DNA of 64,000 bases from Agaricus subrufescens (Eukaryota > Basidiomycota > Agaricomycetes > Agaricales > Agaricaceae). Position numbers and translations under genes: made by a program. The notes beneath the pieces were generated by a model. It was not told the origin of the DNA and did no database searches. It saw nothing but the letters and a program-made list of their open reading frames with translations. Shown one piece after another: positions 60,565-64,000 of the stretch (the stretch's first letter is position 1; each line of letters starts with the position of its first letter). Location: assembly GCA_029945375.1 (NCBI GenBank), contig CM057064.1:372001-436000 (forward strand), in the 5' to 3' direction.

Positions 60565-62791
60565 TCAAACCTCATGAGACCCAGATGCTATGCTTGGTGG
60601 TTCTACGCTTGGTGGTTCTACGCTCGCCGGCGATTTTATATTTGGTGGTTCTATGTTTGGTGGTTCTATGCTCGTCGGTGATTCTATGCTTGGTGATTCT
60701 ATGCTCGGTGGTTCTCTGCTCGGTGGTTCTTTGTTCGGTGGTTCTATGCTTAGTGTTTCCAACGGTTGAGGGTGAGCATGAAGGATCGGAATCGCGACGT
60801 GTAACCCTTCATCCTGGTTCGAAGGTTTAAGCCTATTGGCCATCTTACCCTTTACCAACTTGCATAGCTTGTTGAAAGAAACCTCGCTGTTATCCCCCTC
60901 CCCCTCCTTCACGTTAGCGTCAGGGTCACTAGGGTCTAGCCTTGCCTTCGATCTATGGGTGCTATCAATAAAGGTTTCCCCGAGAAGTGAGAGACAGAGT
61001 AGGAGCACCTTGCTTCCTCTCGCCTAATAATGTAGTTAACAGTTTCGGAATCATCTTCCGTTATTTCAAGTTGGGCATCTAAGGTTCGGTCAATGAAATG
61101 CAAAAATTTCGATTGTATCCCTGTGAAAACCTCAAGGTCAGTGTACCGACTTAACACGATAGATATGGTTGTACCTATGTCCCAAGTTTCAATATCGCTT
61201 TCAAAGACGAGCGGACTGCAACTGTAGCTATCAAAGATGGAGAAAGGTTCGCTCGAGCCATTGAAAATGGACAACAGTGACTCTTTAAGTTGGATGTAAT
61301 GTGTAACGCGATGTAGGAGCAAGATGCGATTAAGTCTGTCGCTATCATATGCAAACTGCCCTGTAATGAGGAAGTCGACAAAGTTATCCAAAAAGATTTC
61401 GAAATCAGGCTCTTTCCCTGGATCGACTTTCACAACCCGACCTGTGGGGTTGGTCGGCCTACGATCCAAGAATGGCAACAGAAGACCGGATCCTATGCCG
61501 AAAACACCGTTGAGTATCACCTCAGGTTCGGGAAATACCTGATGTATGCCTTGGATAGAATGGCTGATGATATCAACCACGTCACGTTCGGAAACCAGAG
61601 TATCCAGAGATGCATAAAGCCCCAATCCAAGGGAACGTAGCCAGACATCAAAGTCGAACTTTTCTTGCAACGCTACATACGACTGGTCATAGGCCCTCCA
61701 ACGGTAGTCCCTCCAGGGCACTGAACGTTTCCCCAACCAAACACCAAGTCTATAAGTAACGTTTGGAACACCCTGTTGACGTTCCGAGAGTTGCTTTGCG
61801 AGGGGCCGGAAAAGAGACGCCAACGAATCGCATACAAGCCGGACGAGCCAAGAAGTAGGAGATTTACACGGACATTGGGGGGCCATAAACGATGGGAAGA
61901 TTGCTCCTAGAAGAGGTTGGAAGAAGGGTATAACGTTCATCAGACAAAGTAAAATGCCTGTAATGCCAGCTACCACGACCGTAGGTATTGCGGCAGCATG
62001 ATGGATGTTCCAGAGAAAGTATACAAGGCCGGAGGTGAAAAGTGCAATGGATAGTTGAACGATGAGAAGCAGGATTTCGGGTGCGTTATTTACACCCCAG
62101 CCAATAAATCCTGCATAACGTATATGACGCGACGCCAGTACTTCCACGGATGAGTGCAATATCTGCTCTGAATCATCCCCTCGCTGAAAGGCGGAGATCC
62201 ATTGTAGGCAAAAAGTCCCTATCAGGACGGCGGTGAGACTGAGCATGGTACTCAGAAACCATAGTTGATTGACTGCAACATAGCGAGGTTCTGCGGTGAA
62301 ACGCTCAGGGAGCTTGGCCTGCCCTTGGATACTCGTGTCGTTGAGCAATCGAACGACCTCCACGAGCAATTGAGACATGGTATCTTGCTTGTCCTCCTGG
62401 AGAAACTTGTACGACTCTATCGTAAATGGAGTGACAATGGCCAAGAACAAACCTGTCTGAGGATGAATGAGGCGACATCGTACCAAGGAGTTGGTCTAAA
62501 TTCTACTCACCACAACCATAAGAAATGTTATTTCCTCCTTGAGTTCCCTACAAACTTTTTCATCGTGCTCCTTCATGACTTGGTAACACTTCCGGAATGC
62601 GTCCTCGGGGGTCTTAATTTTCTTATGGGCATTCTCAGACGTTGACCCTCCCGGAGCCTGTTCAAAGAGCGCCTTTAGTAAGGTATTTTATCTGTGTTAC
62701 AGTTTGTGTCTACCTTTGAGGGCGAGTGACGAGTAAATTTGTTTCCAAAAGAGCGAAAAGAGAAGTAGAGACTATAAATCCTAGCGCACAT
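60565..62791 (-). CDS. DUF6535-domain membrane protein, intact copy, 689 aa
   Basis: Exons 62,714-62,791, 62,511-62,657, 61,009-62,456 and 60,565-60,961 total 2,070 nt. Start MCARIYSLYFSFRSFGNKFT. The N-terminal DUF6535 domain is FLAIVTPFTIESYKFLQEDK ... LWFLSTMLSLTAVLIGTFCL ... AFQRGDDSEQ. Further membrane helices follow (APEILLLIVQLSIALFTSGL, PTVVVAGITGILLCLMNVIP), then a large soluble part. The C-terminus is an array of SIEPP-type pentapeptides ending ASGSHEV. The intron before STHRSKARLDP has GT..AG borders and is shared with the pseudogene copy. The family is widespread and multicopy in agaricomycetes, with unknown function. All exons are open. Confidence 0.85.
60600..60765 (-). repeat. 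Coding minisatellite of about 15-bp units (Pro-rich tail)
   Basis: About eleven imperfect 15-bp units (plus-strand form near GGTGGTTCTATGCTC) encode variants of Pro-Ser-Ile-Glu-Pro at the C-terminus of the DUF6535 protein. The paralogue at 57,295-57,370 has about four. Confidence 0.85.
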
Positions 62792-63655
62792 AATAATCAT
62801 CCATTTCTGACATACCGACAAGGGTCCAACTCCGAACTGTGATAATGATGAACATTAGTCACCATGCGACACAATAGATAAATGGATAACAGATGGCACA
62901 TACCCAACGTAAACCTGAACTCATCTTTCGGTTCGATGGGAGGTTTGGCAAGTAAGTGATGGGTAGAGTCAAGCTGTCAAATTGACACGCACAGACCCCT
63001 CTGGACGTTTTCTGAATTTAGAACAACAAATGCTGTACTACTACTAGTAGCGCTGATGTAGGCACGTTCAAGGATTATTCCACCATTGTCTGCGAGCGAT
63101 AGGTCATGGCTATATGGGGACTACGTGAACCGATGTTGATTTCTTGCGTGCCTGTATCAAGTCCCTCAGAGAAGTACCAAGGTGTGGCGAACGGGGCCTC
63201 CAATCGCAAGTCGGCTAGGCTATATATAGGCCCTGATCACTAATTTTAGAATTAGGGTTCAATAATGACAAACAATGCATAGACCTCTCGACCTATTTCA
63301 CTGACCGGGTGCGGCCTGGGTACCAAGTGAGACATCGTGCTGGACGTAGCTACCCTTGAAGACTAAAGATGGTCCTTTGTTATCATTGTATATCATCCGT
63401 ATAACATATATACCAAAGCACAGATTGAGAAACAACAGAAAGAGTGGGGGAAATTGTACGGCAGATGATGTATGAAAGTGTGTGCATGTATATAAAATTT
63501 GTAAAGACCGAATCAACTCGACAAGCCAACAGAGGATATGCAAATGAACGACCGAGTTAGTAGTACATCTAGTACTCAGTTTTTCAGGAGATAAAGAAAA
63601 GAAAAAAAAGAAATCAACAAGCAGAATCAGAAAACCAAACCAAAAGCCATCCAAA
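62792..63655. other. Intergenic region upstream of the intact DUF6535 gene
   Basis: About 860 bp between the DUF6535 start and the RING stop, both genes on the minus strand. Mostly shared with 59,396-60,204. No further gene was seen. An ORF on 63,298-63,810 is a shadow. Confidence 0.6.
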
Positions 63656-64000
63656 TCAGTGTACAGAGTTCGTCGTCTGCGTCTGCGTCGTCGCCGTAGT
63701 CGTCGAGGTGTTAGTGGCAGTAGTCGAAGCCACTCCCGTCGATCTACAAGCCGGACAGTTATTTTTTCCAGTCTGCAACCACGTATCCACGCATCCCCTA
63801 TGGAACGCATGTTTACAGCCCATCACACGAATCTCGTCTTCCTCTTCATACTCATCCAAACATATCAAACACTATAAGAGATATATCAGTTGACCTGAAT
63901 TCGAAAAGGAGTGGTGGATATCTCAAACACACCTTTTCAACACAATTCGCCGAAACCTTTTTCTCCCGCTCATAGACCTCCAACTGCGCTCTCTTGATCA
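63656..64000 (-). CDS. RING-H2 finger protein, C-terminal part (continues past the window)
   Basis: The exon visible beyond 63,930 reads RAQLEVYEREKKVSANCVEK and is cut by the window edge. After an intron with GT..AG borders (about 63,871-63,932) follows the C3H2C3 RING: CLICLDEYEEEDE, MGCKHAFHRGCVDTWL, CPAC. The ligand spacing fits an E3 ubiquitin ligase of the RING-H2 type, many of which are membrane-bound. The tail is Thr-rich (TTATTQTQTTNSVH), with TGA at 63,656. The N-terminal part and any membrane or PA domain lie outside the window. Confidence 0.85.

Larger units (their letters stand above)
60215..63640. repeat. Tandem segmental duplication, unit 2 (about 3.4 kb)
   Basis: This is the second copy of the block at 56,905-60,205, in the same orientation. 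It contains the ETF-beta fragment, the intact DUF6535 gene, its upstream region and the RING gene 3' flank, where it continues into the authentic RING gene. Confidence 0.85.

Overview
The window is nuclear DNA of a filamentous basidiomycete, almost certainly an agaricomycete. Genes are dense and split by many introns of about 45-65 nt with GT..AG (occasionally GC..AG) ends. Several families are typical of mushroom-forming fungi: DUF6534- and DUF6535-type membrane proteins, agaric Ty3/Gypsy pol, secreted S10 carboxypeptidases. Most gene models below were assembled by joining exons by hand. Where exon sums were checked they came out as exact multiples of three (TPP enzyme 619 aa, MFS 450 aa, RCE1 353 aa, Glo3-type ArfGAP 459 aa, Ser-rich protein 825 aa, DUF6534 286 aa, ATP synthase f 97 aa, ETF-beta 266 aa, DUF6535 689 aa, and others). 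Exon borders may be off by a base.

Region 1 (1-13,936) is transposon-dominated. A decayed Ty3/Gypsy pol (1-3,685) is broken by four TGA codons, each where the family has arginine. Next comes a giant inverted repeat: arms 3,908-about 8,890 and about 8,970-13,836, separated by about 80 bp, with the right arm running into a 100-N gap. Each arm carries two uncharacterised intron-bearing genes, both decayed and transcribed outward from the centre. Each arm also carries a 124-bp perfect-looking hairpin inside one of these genes, and an AT-rich inner segment with a minisatellite and CCATCA motif arrays.

Region 2 (13,937-23,761) holds a fungal thiamine-diphosphate enzyme of the acetolactate synthase/benzoylformate decarboxylase group. 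It is followed by a tandem pair of secreted serine carboxypeptidases and a small basic protein resembling a 40S assembly factor.

Region 3 (25,146-39,496) is a compact core-gene block: MCT-like MFS transporter, F-box protein, EB1 microtubule plus-end protein, ArfGAP2/3 (Glo3), CAAX protease RCE1, a Ser-rich protein and a flavin-containing monooxygenase. F-box, EB1 and ArfGAP lie on one strand only 45 and 71 bp apart, and ArfGAP shares a 74-bp divergent promoter with RCE1.

Region 4 (41,099-57,041) carries a 15-exon DUF6534 gene, mitochondrial ATP synthase subunit f, the GPI transamidase subunit GPI16/PIG-T, the AAA-ATPase AFG2/Drg1, an RGG- and Lys-rich protein, and ETF-beta. Two mitochondrial genes here depend on 8- and 9-nt microexons.

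Region 5 (56,905-64,000) is a tandem segmental duplication of about 3.3 kb. It left a DUF6535 pseudogene, an apparently intact DUF6535 gene and a truncated 5' piece of ETF-beta. A RING-H2 gene runs off the right edge.

The genes do not form one pathway. The most striking structure is the roughly 10-kb palindrome with its nested hairpins next to the mutated retroelement.
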